A stretch of DNA of 64,000 nucleotides from Streptomyces sp. f51. Lineage in GTDB: Bacteria > Actinomycetota > Actinomycetes > Streptomycetales > Streptomycetaceae. Positions 32,613 through 40,735 of this stretch are shown one piece after another; within the stretch, counting starts at the first letter, position 1; each line of letters opens with the position of its first letter. The stretch lies in the NCBI RefSeq assembly GCF_037940415.1, contig NZ_CP149798.1:6171001-6235000 (forward strand), read 5' to 3'. A model generated the notes under the pieces. That model was not told where the DNA came from. It saw nothing but the letters and a program-made list of their open reading frames with translations, and searched no databases. A program made the translations under genes and the position numbers.

Positions 32613-33512
32613 TCACAGCCCGGGCAGTGTCTCCGCGAGCAGTCGGAGCAGATCGCTCGTGGCGTCGGCCGCGCCCAGCGCCGGGAGGGCGCCGAGCGCG
32701 AGCACGGCGACTCCGACGGACCGCATGACCGGCGGGGGAGCGGTCTGGAGTGCCGCGATCCGGCGGGTGACGGCGTGTTCGGAGAAGTGCAGCGCGCATC
32801 CAGGACGGGCGCGCTGCGAGACGAGGGCGGCGCGGGCCAGGGCGCGGGCGGTGGTGCGCCGGTCGCCGACGCTGCTGGCGGCTTCCTCGTCGGCCCAGCG
32901 TTCCAGCAGGAAGACGACGGTGTCGCGGACCGGCACGAGCAGCGGGTTCGCCGCCGCGGCCAGGGCGACGGCGGTGGACAGCGCCGCGTGCCGGTGCGTC
33001 AGATGGGCGCGCTCGTGGGCGAGCAGAACCCGTCGTTCGGCGGGCTCCAGCGCGCCCAGCATCGCGGCCGTGACCAGGATCCGGCCCGGTTTCCCGGGGA
33101 TCGCGAAGGCGTGCGGGGTCGGCGAGGCCGCGACCACGAGCTCGCTGTCCGGCGGGTGCCCCTCGCACAGCTTGAGTAGGACGCGGCGCGTCGCCATGTG
33201 CGCACGTACGACACGCACGAGCCGGTGGGTGATCACGGCGAGCGCGGCGACCGCCAGTACGGCGACGGTCTCCGGAACGGGCTCGGGCAGCGCCCGGCCC
33301 TCCTCCCCGGCCTCGGCGATCACCGCGGGCGCCTGGTCGACCAGGGTGGTCGCGAGCAGCAGCAGTGCCCAGGTGGACGCCGCCGCGGTCAGTACGGCGG
33401 CCGCGACGAGCACGCGCGTCGCCAGGCCCGGCGACACCCGCCTGCCGACGAGCGGCGCGACGGAGGTGAGCAGCAGCGCCAGGACGAGCGGGACGTAGAC
33501 GTCGATCCTCAT
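32613..33512 (-). CDS. M56-family membrane metallopeptidase 1 (BlaR1-like protease domain)
   Basis: 299 residues with about four membrane segments (for example VYVPLVLALLLTSVAPLV, VLVAAAVLTAAASTWALLLL, TVAVLAVAALAVI) and the zinc motif HERAH (His166, Glu167, His170) in LLAHERAHLTHRHAAL. FLLERWADEEAA gives the third ligand region. It corresponds to the protease part of BlaR1/MecR1 but has no penicillin-binding sensor domain, so the signal is unknown. Its start overlaps the stop of the BlaI-type gene by four bases, the normal pair. It probably cleaves or destabilises that repressor on an envelope signal. Confidence 0.86.
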   Translation of the reverse strand: MRIDVYVPLVLALLLTSVAPLVGRRVSPGLATRVLVAAAVLTAAASTWALLLLATTLVDQAPAVIAEAGEEGRALPEPVPETVAVLAVAALAVITHRLVRVVRAHMATRRVLLKLCEGHPPDSELVVAASPTPHAFAIPGKPGRILVTAAMLGALEPAERRVLLAHERAHLTHRHAALSTAVALAAAANPLLVPVRDTVVFLLERWADEEAASSVGDRRTTARALARAALVSQRARPGCALHFSEHAVTRRIAALQTAPPPVMRSVGVAVLALGALPALGAADATSDLLRLLAETLPGL

Positions 33513-33892
33513 GGCCCGTTCCCTCCGAGGAGGTCGCGCAGGGCCTCCTCCTCCTGACGGCTGAGCCCGGTGACGAACTGCTGGAGGGCCGCGATCGGGT
33601 CGGGTCCGCGGTCGAGCGCCTCGTGCATGGCCTCGGCGGTCAGCTGGGCCGCGTTCTTCGCGGGGCGGTACGCACCGCGCCGGCCGTCAACGTCCCGGAG
33701 CACGAGGCCCTTGTCGTACAGACGTTTGAGGATGGTGTGCACCGTGTTGTACGCGAGTCCGCCGCCGATCTCGGCCTGGATCTCCGCGGGTGTCAGCGCG
33801 TCGTCGGTGGCCCACAGGGCGGCGAGGACTTCACTCTCCAGTTCGCCCGCGCTGCGCCGTTCCGCCCTTCCATGGGGACCTGTGCCAGCCAT
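33509..33892 (-). CDS. BlaI/MecI/CopY-family repressor 1
   Basis: 127 residues. The winged helix is AGELESEVLAALWATDDALTPAEIQAEIGGGLAYNTVHTILKRLYDKGLVLRDVDGRRGAYRP, and the C-terminal dimerisation helix contains LSRQEEEALRDLL. ATG 33892 is preferred; the upstream TTG at 33919 would place an operator-like element inside the gene. A TTAC-n5-GTAG element lies just upstream (33903-33915) and two stronger ones in front of the divergent membrane gene, so the protein likely represses itself, the M56 gene and the divergent operon. Confidence 0.87.
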   Translation of the reverse strand: MAGTGPHGRAERRSAGELESEVLAALWATDDALTPAEIQAEIGGGLAYNTVHTILKRLYDKGLVLRDVDGRRGAYRPAKNAAQLTAEAMHEALDRGPDPIAALQQFVTGLSRQEEEALRDLLGGNGP

Positions 33893-33902
33893 GCCCGTCA
33901 CC

Positions 33903-33915
33903 TTACAGCGCGTAG
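33903..33915. promoter_or_regulatory. Putative BlaI operator at the repressor's own start
   Basis: TTAC-agcgc-GTAG, with the same 5-nt spacer as the two sites at 34069-34111, lies 10 bp upstream of the repressor ATG. It would overlap the minus-strand promoter. Confidence 0.45.
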
Positions 33916-34068
33916 TCAAGACCGGAACGGTGCCGGTCCGGGGGTGTGCGCCCCGGGGCGTCTCGCGGAACGGATACCGCCCCCGGGTATCTCCTCGAAT
34001 GGCCGTCCCGTTCGGCGCCTTCTTCCGCTGAGCGATAGTTTGTCCGTGTTCCCACGGCTCCCGGCCCC

Positions 34069-34111
34069 ACCCTACGTCTTGTAGGGTGATGAAACCCTAC
34101 AGTGTGTAGGG
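34069..34111. promoter_or_regulatory. Pair of putative BlaI operators before the GT-C operon
   Basis: ACCCTAC-gtctt-GTAGGGT (34069-34087) has perfect 7-bp arms; CCCTAC-agtgt-GTAGGG (34095-34111) has perfect 6-bp arms. Centres are about 25 bp apart, and the second ends 14 bp before the ATG at 34126. This is the TAC/GTA dyad style of BlaI and MecI sites. The remaining spacer, 33916-34068, holds no gene. Confidence 0.7.
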
Positions 34112-34125
34112 CTGAAGGGTGGACG

Positions 34126-35631
34126 ATGGCCAAGACCCAGAACGTGCCGCTCATCGGCGCCCGGCGGCCCCGACCGTCGGACCGGACGGCCCGTGCTGCC
34201 CGGCGCCGGAGTGATCTCGGCCCTCTCGCCCTGGTCGCGGTCGGCTTCGTCCTGGCCCAACTGCTCCTCGTGCACCCCTGGATGGGCCTCGGCTGGGACG
34301 AGACGGTGTACGTCAGCCAGGTCTCCCCGCACGCACCCGCGGCGTTCTTCAGCGCGCCCCGGGCCCGCGGAGTCTCCCTGCTCGTCGCGCCGGTGACCTC
34401 CTGGTCGTCCTCCACCACCCTGCTGCGGGTCTATCTCTCCGTGCTCTCCGGACTCGGCCTGTTCGTGGCCCTGCGGGTGTGGCTCGGACTGTTCCCGGTG
34501 CGGGTCCTGGCCCTGGCGGGCGCCGTGTTCGCGACGCTGTGGGTGACCCTCTTCTACGGGCCCCAGGCCATGCCCAACTACTGGGTCGCGATCGGCGCCC
34601 TGGTCTGTGTCGGGTGCTTCCTGCGGGCCCAGGCCGGCGGACGCGACCGGGCGGCGCTGTGGGGGACCGGGCTGGCCGCCGCGCTGATGGCGTGGATGCG
34701 GCCACCCGACGCGGTCTGGGTGACGCTCCCGCTGCTCTTCCTCGCCGTGGCGGTCCCGCGGTGGCGGCGGGCCCGGCCGCTGCTCGCGCTCGTCGCGGGC
34801 CTGCTGGCCGGGGCGGCCGAGTGGATCGTCGAGGCGTACGTCAGCTACGGCGGCCTGGGGCAGCGGCTGTCCGACGGTTCGCGCATCCAGGGCGGCCTCG
34901 GCTGGAACATCGCGATCGGTGACCAGATGCGCAGCCTCGGCGGACGCGTGCTGTGCCGCCCGTGCACCGGCTCGATGCCGAACCCCACGGTGATGGTGTG
35001 GTGGTTCGTCCTGCCGCTGATCGCCGTCCTCGGCCTGGTGATCGCGGTCAGGGCCCGTCGCCGGGCGCCCACCCTGCTGCTCCTGGCCTGCGCCACGACG
35101 GCCGGGATCCCGTACCTCTTCATGATCGGGTACGCGGCCCCGCGCTTCCTTCTGCCCCTCTACGCCCTCGTCGCGATCCCCGTCGCCGACGCCCTCGTCC
35201 ATCTGCTCACCGTCCCCGCCGGGCGATGGCGGCCGGTGATCGTGACCCTGGTGGCCGTCGGTCTCGCCGGGCATCTGGCCGTGCAGTTCGCGGTACTGGA
35301 GGCCACGGTGCGGCGCACCACCGCCGGCCACCACGGCTGGGCCGTGACGGCGGCGGCACTGCACCGGCTCGGGGTGCGGCCGCCCTGCGCGCTGAGCGGC
35401 CACGAGTCGGTCCCGATCGCCTTCTACGCCGGCTGCTCCTCCGTGGCGACCGGCGGTCACAACGCCAACGCCACCGACGCGAGCATCGCGCGTTCGGCCC
35501 TGCGCATGCCGGTCGCCGTGATCACGTCTCCCGGAGGCGAGCCGCCCGCGTACGCCCGCGCCTGGGCAGCGCATCACGCCGGTGACGTCGACATATACGT
35601 CTCTCCGGGAGCGGGGAGCGGTACGCCGTGA
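34126..35631 (+). CDS. GT-C-fold membrane glycosyltransferase-like protein
   Basis: 501 residues with about ten membrane segments. A GWDETVY acidic motif sits in the first extracytoplasmic loop, where GT-C enzymes (GT39/ArnT/PMT-like) keep catalytic Asp or Glu. Such enzymes transfer a sugar from a polyprenyl-phosphate donor to lipid, protein or glycan outside the membrane. The C-terminal part (CALSGHESVPIAFYAGCSS) is soluble-like. ATG 34126 follows GAAGGGTGG. It is likely controlled by the two BlaI-like operators directly upstream and is coupled by a GTGA overlap to the next membrane protein. Confidence 0.72.
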   Translation: MAKTQNVPLIGARRPRPSDRTARAARRRSDLGPLALVAVGFVLAQLLLVHPWMGLGWDETVYVSQVSPHAPAAFFSAPRARGVSLLVAPVTSWSSSTTLLRVYLSVLSGLGLFVALRVWLGLFPVRVLALAGAVFATLWVTLFYGPQAMPNYWVAIGALVCVGCFLRAQAGGRDRAALWGTGLAAALMAWMRPPDAVWVTLPLLFLAVAVPRWRRARPLLALVAGLLAGAAEWIVEAYVSYGGLGQRLSDGSRIQGGLGWNIAIGDQMRSLGGRVLCRPCTGSMPNPTVMVWWFVLPLIAVLGLVIAVRARRRAPTLLLLACATTAGIPYLFMIGYAAPRFLLPLYALVAIPVADALVHLLTVPAGRWRPVIVTLVAVGLAGHLAVQFAVLEATVRRTTAGHHGWAVTAAALHRLGVRPPCALSGHESVPIAFYAGCSSVATGGHNANATDASIARSALRMPVAVITSPGGEPPAYARAWAAHHAGDVDIYVSPGAGSGTP

Positions 35632-37025
35632 CGCTTCCGCCGAAGCCGCCCCCACCGGCGGAGCGGACGCGGCCGGACCTCCGGGGTCGCGCGGCGGGGC
35701 CCGGCCGGTCCGCCCGCGGTGAACCCGCGGCCGCGGCGACACGGGTTCCGGGCGGGAGCCGGGCGTCCGGCGCCGCGCGAGTACCCGACACGACGGCCGC
35801 ACCCGACACGACGGCCGCACCCGCCACGTCTGGCGCGTCCGCCATGTCCGGCACATCCGCCACTTCCACACCACCCGCCATGCCCGCCGCATCCGCCATG
35901 TCCGGCCCGTCCGCCACGTCCGGCCCCTCTGTCACGTCCGCCGGGTCCGGCCCGGTCGCCATGTCCGGCGCATCCGCCGTGTTCTGCGTACCGACGGCCG
36001 ACGTCCCGGGTGCGTCACAGCCCGCACCGGGCTCCGGGCCGAGCCGGCCGCCGGCCCCCGCCGTGGCCTGCGGCGGATGGAGGACCGTCGGGCGGCGACT
36101 GGCCGTGCGGGACGGGCGGGTCGGCCGGCACGCCGGGCTCTCGCTGCTCGTACTGGTGTGCGCCGCGTTTCTCGCCCACCGGCACTGGCCGGTGCTGGAG
36201 GCCGGTGCCGGCCGGCTCACCCACGCCGACCGGGGCTGGCTGCTGGTGGCGGCCGTGGCCACCCTGGCGACCTGGGGGTGTTCCGCCCTCGCCCAGCAGG
36301 GTGCGGTGCCCGAGCCGCTGCCCGCCGGACGGCTGGTGACGGTCCAGTTCGCCGCCGCCTCCGCCAACCATCTGCTGCCCTCGGGGCTCGGCGCGGGTGC
36401 CGTCAATCTGCGCTTCCTGACCCGCTGCGGACTGCCGCTGGCCCGTTCCGCGACCGCGCTCGCGGTCAAGGCCTGCGCCGGAACCGTCGTACGCGCCGGT
36501 CTGATCGGCGGACTCGCCCTGAGCTGTCCCGGCGCGCTCCGGCTCCCGAGACTGACGCCGGGCGCCTGGACCGTGGCCGCCTGGGCCGCCGGTGCCGTGA
36601 CGGTCGCCGTCGCCGCGGCCCTCCTCGCCGGACCGCTGCGGCGGGCCGTGCGCCGCGTGATCCTGGACGTCCGGGCCGTGCACGAGATCCCCGCGCGGGC
36701 CGCCGCCCTCTGGGGCGGCTCGTTCGCCTTCGCCGCCCTGCACACCACCGTGGTCGTCGCCGTCGCCCAGGCCATCGGCCTGCCGCAGTCCCCGGCCCGG
36801 GTGGCCCTCGCCTATCTCGCCGCGAGCAGCGCCGCCGTCCTGCTGCCCACCCCGGGTGGCCTCGGCTCGCTGGACGCGGCCCTGGTGATGGCCCTCACCC
36901 TCGCGGGGGCGCCCGCCGACGCGGCCGCGTCCACGGTCATCGGCTACCGGCTGCTCACCGTGTGGCTCCCGCTGATCCCCGGTCTCGTGGCCCTGGGCCT
37001 GCTGATCCGCCGCCGGGTGCTGTGA
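35628..37025 (+). CDS. Flippase-like / lysylphosphatidylglycerol-synthase transmembrane-family protein
   Basis: 465 residues. The N-terminal ~150 residues are disordered and contain Ser/Met/Thr/Ala repeats. About seven or eight membrane segments of the LPG_synthase_TM (UPF0104, AglD-like) family follow: LLPSGLGAGAVNLRFLTRCGLPLARSATALAVK, AALWGGSFAFAALHT and LLPTPGGLGSLDAALVMALTLAG. The family is linked to lipid-linked sugar or lipid translocation. The GTG start overlaps the stop of the GT-C gene (GTGA), so the pair forms an operon in which transfer and translocation of a lipid-linked sugar could be joined. Confidence 0.75.
   Translation: MTLPPKPPPPAERTRPDLRGRAAGPGRSARGEPAAAATRVPGGSRASGAARVPDTTAAPDTTAAPATSGASAMSGTSATSTPPAMPAASAMSGPSATSGPSVTSAGSGPVAMSGASAVFCVPTADVPGASQPAPGSGPSRPPAPAVACGGWRTVGRRLAVRDGRVGRHAGLSLLVLVCAAFLAHRHWPVLEAGAGRLTHADRGWLLVAAVATLATWGCSALAQQGAVPEPLPAGRLVTVQFAAASANHLLPSGLGAGAVNLRFLTRCGLPLARSATALAVKACAGTVVRAGLIGGLALSCPGALRLPRLTPGAWTVAAWAAGAVTVAVAAALLAGPLRRAVRRVILDVRAVHEIPARAAALWGGSFAFAALHTTVVVAVAQAIGLPQSPARVALAYLAASSAAVLLPTPGGLGSLDAALVMALTLAGAPADAAASTVIGYRLLTVWLPLIPGLVALGLLIRRRVL
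35824..35990 (+). repeat. 18-bp-period coding repeat in the flippase-like gene
   Basis: Six-residue units such as SAMSGP, SATSGP and SVTSAG recur with an 18-bp period in the N-terminal disordered region, made largely of GCC-A[T/C]G-TCC-GGC codons. The units are imperfect. Confidence 0.6.
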
Positions 37026-37089
37026 ACGGGGAGAATCCCCCGGGTCGTGAGTAGTCAGGATATGTTCAGACTTCCGCTGTCAGCCTCGT

Positions 37090-37108
37090 GTCTCATGAGC
37101 TATGAGAC
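37090..37108. promoter_or_regulatory. Inverted repeat GTCTCAT-n5-ATGAGAC over the start codon
   Basis: Perfect 7-bp arms (37090-37096 and 37102-37108) around gagct. The ATG at 37095 lies across the left arm. It could be an operator at a leaderless promoter or an RNA hairpin that hides the start. Confidence 0.45.
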
Positions 37109-37943
37109 AAGAGAGACCCATGGGACTCCCGAGTCCTACGGCCGCCCCGGCGCCCCGGATGCCACCGGGCCGCGCGTTCGCTGGAACAAGGTGCCTGAGG
37201 TCACCGCGTACTTCTGGATCATCAAGGTGCTGTGCACGACGGTCGGTGAGACCGCCGCCGACCTCCTGAACGAGAAGCTGGGCCTCGGCCTGACCGGTGT
37301 CTCCCTGCTGATGAGCACGCTGCTGGCGGTCGTCCTGGTGGTCCAGTTCCGGACGAAGAGCTACCGGGCGGGCGTGTACTGGCTCGCGGTGGCGCTGATC
37401 AGCGTCGTGGGGACGCTGATCAGCGACAACCTGACCGACAACATGGGTGTGCCGCTGGAGACCAGCACGGCCGTCTTCGCCGTCGCCCTCGCCGTGACGT
37501 TCTTCATCTGGTACCGCCGTGAGGGCACGCTGTCCATCCACAGCGTCGACACGCTGTCCCGCGAGGCCTACTACTGGCTGGCGGTGCTGTTCACCTTCGC
37601 CCTCGGCACCGCTGCCGGTGACCTGGTGGCCGAGCGCATGGCCCTCGGGTACTGGGTCTCCGCCGTGCTGTTCGCCCTCGCGATCGCCGCGGTGGCCGTC
37701 GCGCACTTCGCGTTCGGCCTGAACGCCGTGCTCAGCTTCTGGATCGCGTACATCCTGACCCGTCCGCTGGGCGCGTCGATCGGCGACTACCTCTCCCAGC
37801 CGACCGGCGACGGCGGCCTGGGCCTCGGCACCGTGGTCACCAGCGTGCTGTTCCTGGCGGTCATCCTCGGGCTGGTCGTCTACCTCTCGGTCACCCGTCG
37901 CGATGTCACGGACGCCGACCGGTCCACCCTCCCGGCGGGCTGA
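37095..37943 (+). CDS. COG4705-type multi-pass membrane protein
   Basis: 282 residues with eight membrane segments in four related pairs (NKVPEVTAYFWIIKVLCTTVGETAADLL, GVYWLAVALISVVGTLISDNLTD, AYYWLAVLFTFALGTAAGDLVAE, FWIAYILTRPLGASIGDYLS). Each pair carries a conserved acidic residue in an E/D-x-x-x-D context. This repeat is characteristic of the membrane-anchored COG4705/DUF347 family, whose role is unknown though acidic membrane residues suggest cation handling. The in-frame GTG at 37047 would add 16 residues; ATG 37095 is favoured because the family start follows closely. Confidence 0.75.
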   Translation: MSYETRETHGTPESYGRPGAPDATGPRVRWNKVPEVTAYFWIIKVLCTTVGETAADLLNEKLGLGLTGVSLLMSTLLAVVLVVQFRTKSYRAGVYWLAVALISVVGTLISDNLTDNMGVPLETSTAVFAVALAVTFFIWYRREGTLSIHSVDTLSREAYYWLAVLFTFALGTAAGDLVAERMALGYWVSAVLFALAIAAVAVAHFAFGLNAVLSFWIAYILTRPLGASIGDYLSQPTGDGGLGLGTVVTSVLFLAVILGLVVYLSVTRRDVTDADRSTLPAG

Positions 37944-37967
37944 CCCCCCGGGCCGGCCGACCACGAC

Positions 37968-38003
37968 GGGCCGCCGCCGCGAGAGACCTTCCGGCGGCGG
38001 CCC
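37968..38003. terminator. Bidirectional terminator between the COG4705 and histidine kinase genes
   Basis: GGGCCGCCGCCG (37968-37979) pairs perfectly with CGGCGGCGGCCC (37992-38003) around a 12-nt loop, between convergent genes. Confidence 0.75.
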
Positions 38004-38015
38004 GGCCACGTCCGG

Positions 38016-39443
38016 CTAGCCGGACGGAAGCGCGACCACGAAGGTCGCGCCCGTCGCGCGTGCCTGCTCGTGGTGGACCTCGCCCCCGGCGGAGCGGGCC
38101 AGGCGTCGCGCGAGCGGCAGCCCCAGGCCCGCTCCGCCGTGTCCGTCCCCGGGATCGGCGCGGCGGCCCGGCTGGAAGAGCTGAGGCACGAACGCCGCCG
38201 GTACGCCCGCTCCGTCGTCGCCGACCTCCACGCGGACGCCGCCGGGCCGCGCGCCGGCCCGGATCTCGACCCGGGTGGAGGCGTGCCGCACGGCGTTGTC
38301 GAGCAGCGGGCTGACGATGCGCTCCAGCAGGGCGTCCGGCACCCCGGCGAGCAGACCCGCCTCCGGCCCGGTGACACCGATCCGCACCTCGGGCCTCGTC
38401 GAGCCCGCGCGGTCCGCGAGCCGGCGCAGCACGGGGAGGACCTCGGTGGTGCCCGGAGCGGCGGAGGCGTTGTCCCGGGCGTCGTCGAGCAGCGTGTCGC
38501 AGATCGTGCGCATGGACCGGGCGGCGTCCGAGATGGCCTCCTGGGTGATCCGGGTCTCCTCCGCGGACCGCGGCCGTGACTGCCACCAGTCGAGCTCGGC
38601 GATGATCCGCGCGAGGGGGTTGCGCAGCTCGTGCGACAGCTCCTGGGTGAGCTGCCGTTCATGGCGCAGCAGGGCCCGGATACGGTCCAGGAGAGCGTCG
38701 AGCGACCCGCCGAGCCGGGCGAGCTCGTCCGGCCGGGCGACGCTCCCGAAGCGCTCCTCCGAGGCCACGGCGCTCCACCGGGTGGCCTGGTCGGTCATGG
38801 TGCGTACGGGCCTCAGGGCGCGCCCCACCGCGAGACGTGTCAGCGCGTAGGTGCAGGCGAGCATGAAGGCGTCCAGCGCCAGCGAGGCGAACAGCAGCGT
38901 GTCGGCCGAACCGAGGTACGGGGACAGGTCGAGGGCGGTGACGACGGTGGCGCCCGTGCCGTCCCCCGGCACCGTCCGCGCGCACAGCCGGACCGGTCCC
39001 TGCCCGTCGGCGGTGACACAGCGGGTCCCGCCCCGTGCGGCGAGCGCGCCGGCCGCACGGGTGAGCGGGCCGGTGTCCGTGGCCGACGTGGGCTTCTCCA
39101 GGAGCCGCCCGCCCGCGTAGATCCACACGTTCGCGTCGAGCAGTTCCTCGCCCGGGGTCTCCAGGACGCGGGGCCGGCCGCCGCTGGTGTCGAGCGTCGC
39201 GGCGACGGCGGTGCCCCGGGTGCGCAGCTCGTCGTCGGCCTGGTGCTGGAGGTGACGCCGTACGACGGTGTTGAACGCGACCGTGAGGATCACCATCAGC
39301 AGGGTGGCGGTGGTCAGCGCGACCAGCGAGAGCCGGCCGCGCAGCGTGGCCGGACGCCATGCGGCGAACACGCGCCGGCGTCCGGCCCGGGCCCGGGAAC
39401 CGGCCGCGGCGGCCGGTCGCGCGGGTACGGGATCCGGCGTCAT
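38016..39443 (-). CDS. Sensor histidine kinase
   Basis: 475 residues. Two membrane segments (about 38-60 and 181-203) flank an extracytoplasmic sensor of about 120 residues containing two Cys (GTRCVTADGQ, VRLCARTV). HAMP, then the dimerisation box LSHELRNPLARI with His271, then the ATPase (LLDNAVRHA, VGDDGAGVP, GGAGLGLPLARRLA). It is the last gene of the DedA-PAP2-response regulator-kinase operon; its start overlaps the regulator stop by four bases. The ligand is unknown, and the Cys pair could respond to redox or form a structural disulfide. Confidence 0.9.
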   Translation of the reverse strand: MTPDPVPARPAAAAGSRARAGRRRVFAAWRPATLRGRLSLVALTTATLLMVILTVAFNTVVRRHLQHQADDELRTRGTAVAATLDTSGGRPRVLETPGEELLDANVWIYAGGRLLEKPTSATDTGPLTRAAGALAARGGTRCVTADGQGPVRLCARTVPGDGTGATVVTALDLSPYLGSADTLLFASLALDAFMLACTYALTRLAVGRALRPVRTMTDQATRWSAVASEERFGSVARPDELARLGGSLDALLDRIRALLRHERQLTQELSHELRNPLARIIAELDWWQSRPRSAEETRITQEAISDAARSMRTICDTLLDDARDNASAAPGTTEVLPVLRRLADRAGSTRPEVRIGVTGPEAGLLAGVPDALLERIVSPLLDNAVRHASTRVEIRAGARPGGVRVEVGDDGAGVPAAFVPQLFQPGRRADPGDGHGGAGLGLPLARRLARSAGGEVHHEQARATGATFVVALPSG

Positions 39444-40102
39444 GACAGCCGGTGTCCGATGCCCCGCGCGGTCGTGACCGTCAGCTCGCTGCCGCCGTCC
39501 CGGAGCTTGCGGCGCAGCCGGGTCAGATACTGGTCGAGCGTGTTGTCACTGACCTGGGCGCCCTCGGGCCAGCCGGCCCGGGTCAGCTCGCGACGGCCGA
39601 CGATCGCACCGGACGCCGCCATCAGCGCCGCCAGCAGCCGGAACTCCGTCGGAGTCAGCGCGACGCGCTCGCCCCGCACGGTCAGGCTGTGCGCGACCGG
39701 GTCAAGGACCAGGTCGCCGGTGGTGTCGGACGGACCCGGTCCGGCGCGCTTGAGGGCCGCCCGCAGCCGGGCGGCGAGCTCCGGCAGATGGAACGGCTTG
39801 GGCAGATAGTCGTCGCCCCCGGCCGAGAAGCCGGCCAGCCGGTCGGTGAGGTGGTGGTGGGCCGTCAGGAAGATCACGGGGGAGAGGAAGCCGTTGGCGC
39901 GGATCGCCTGGCACACGTCCCGGCCGTCGGCGTCGGGCAGCCCGACGTCGAGGACGGCCGCGTCGATGCCGTCCCCGGCCAGCCGCAGCGCGGTGGCGCC
40001 GTCCGGCGCCGGCACGGTGTCGAAGCCCTCGTCCCGCAGCCCGCGCCGCAGGACGTCACGCAGCGCGTGGTCGTCCTCGACGACCAGGACCGTTCGGCGC
40101 AT
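39440..40102 (-). CDS. OmpR-family response regulator
   Basis: 220 residues. The receiver domain has Asp9/Asp10 acidic pair, phospho-acceptor Asp52 (AVLDVGLPDADG) and Lys in LPKPFHLPEL. The winged-helix output domain is LTPTEFRLLAALMAASGAIVGRRELTRAGWP...LDQYLTRLRRKLRDGG. It starts 9 bp after the PAP2 stop and overlaps the kinase start, so the two-component pair is transcribed with the two membrane proteins upstream. Confidence 0.92.
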   Translation of the reverse strand: MRRTVLVVEDDHALRDVLRRGLRDEGFDTVPAPDGATALRLAGDGIDAAVLDVGLPDADGRDVCQAIRANGFLSPVIFLTAHHHLTDRLAGFSAGGDDYLPKPFHLPELAARLRAALKRAGPGPSDTTGDLVLDPVAHSLTVRGERVALTPTEFRLLAALMAASGAIVGRRELTRAGWPEGAQVSDNTLDQYLTRLRRKLRDGGSELTVTTARGIGHRLS

Positions 40103-40111
40103 ACGGCCCGC

Positions 40112-40735
40112 TCACCCGCTCTTCGCGAGCCGGGGAGCGAGGAGCAGGACCCCGAGCCGTGACGCTGCCAGCGGGTGTCCCGACACGTCGGGCAGCCTTC
40201 GTACGGCCGCGACCGTCGTCATCGCGACCAGTGTGCCGACGAGCAGACCGGCCGCCACGTCGTGCGGATAGTGCACGCCCACCCAGACCCGGGAGGCGGC
40301 CATCGCCCCGGCGGCCACGATGGCGACGGTGCCGACGCGGCGCGAGACGAGGAACAGCGCGACGGCCGCCGCGGCCGCGATCGCCGCGTGATTGCTCGGG
40401 AACGACCAGTCGCCGTGGGCCGGGCACGCCTCGAGCGTGGCCACCCGCAGGCTCTGGCAGGGACGGTCCTCGCGCACCAGCAGCTTCACGCCGAGGTCCA
40501 CCACGTACGCCAGGACCACGACGACGGGCACGGCGAGCGCGAGCAGCGCGGCCCCGGGGCTCTCGCGCCGGGCGCGCCACCAGGTCAGCACCATCAGCAC
40601 GGCGAACAGGCCGAGGCCGTACGTCGACCAGAGGGACACCGTGCTGTCGAGCCAGGAGGGGGAGGAATGCGCGAGACCGGTCACGTACCGGTAGGCGGAG
40701 CCGTCGATGGCCGATCCGTCGAGAGCCAGGATCAT
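40112..40735 (-). CDS. PAP2-family membrane phosphatase
   Basis: 207 residues with about five to six membrane segments and the three motifs of type-2 phosphatidic acid phosphatases: KLLVREDRPCQ (KxxxxxxRP), FPSNHA (PSxH) and SRVWVGVHYPHDV (SRxxxxxHxxxD). Family members dephosphorylate undecaprenyl diphosphate (BcrC/PgpB) or phosphatidyl phosphates on the outer face. The start overlaps the DedA stop by four bases; co-transcription with DedA suggests undecaprenyl-phosphate recycling. Confidence 0.88.
   Translation of the reverse strand: MILALDGSAIDGSAYRYVTGLAHSSPSWLDSTVSLWSTYGLGLFAVLMVLTWWRARRESPGAALLALAVPVVVVLAYVVDLGVKLLVREDRPCQSLRVATLEACPAHGDWSFPSNHAAIAAAAAVALFLVSRRVGTVAIVAAGAMAASRVWVGVHYPHDVAAGLLVGTLVAMTTVAAVRRLPDVSGHPLAASRLGVLLLAPRLAKSG

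Noticed and set aside
32613..33892. Beta-lactam resistance operon
   Set aside because: BlaI and M56 proteins are there, but no beta-lactamase or penicillin-binding sensor domain.
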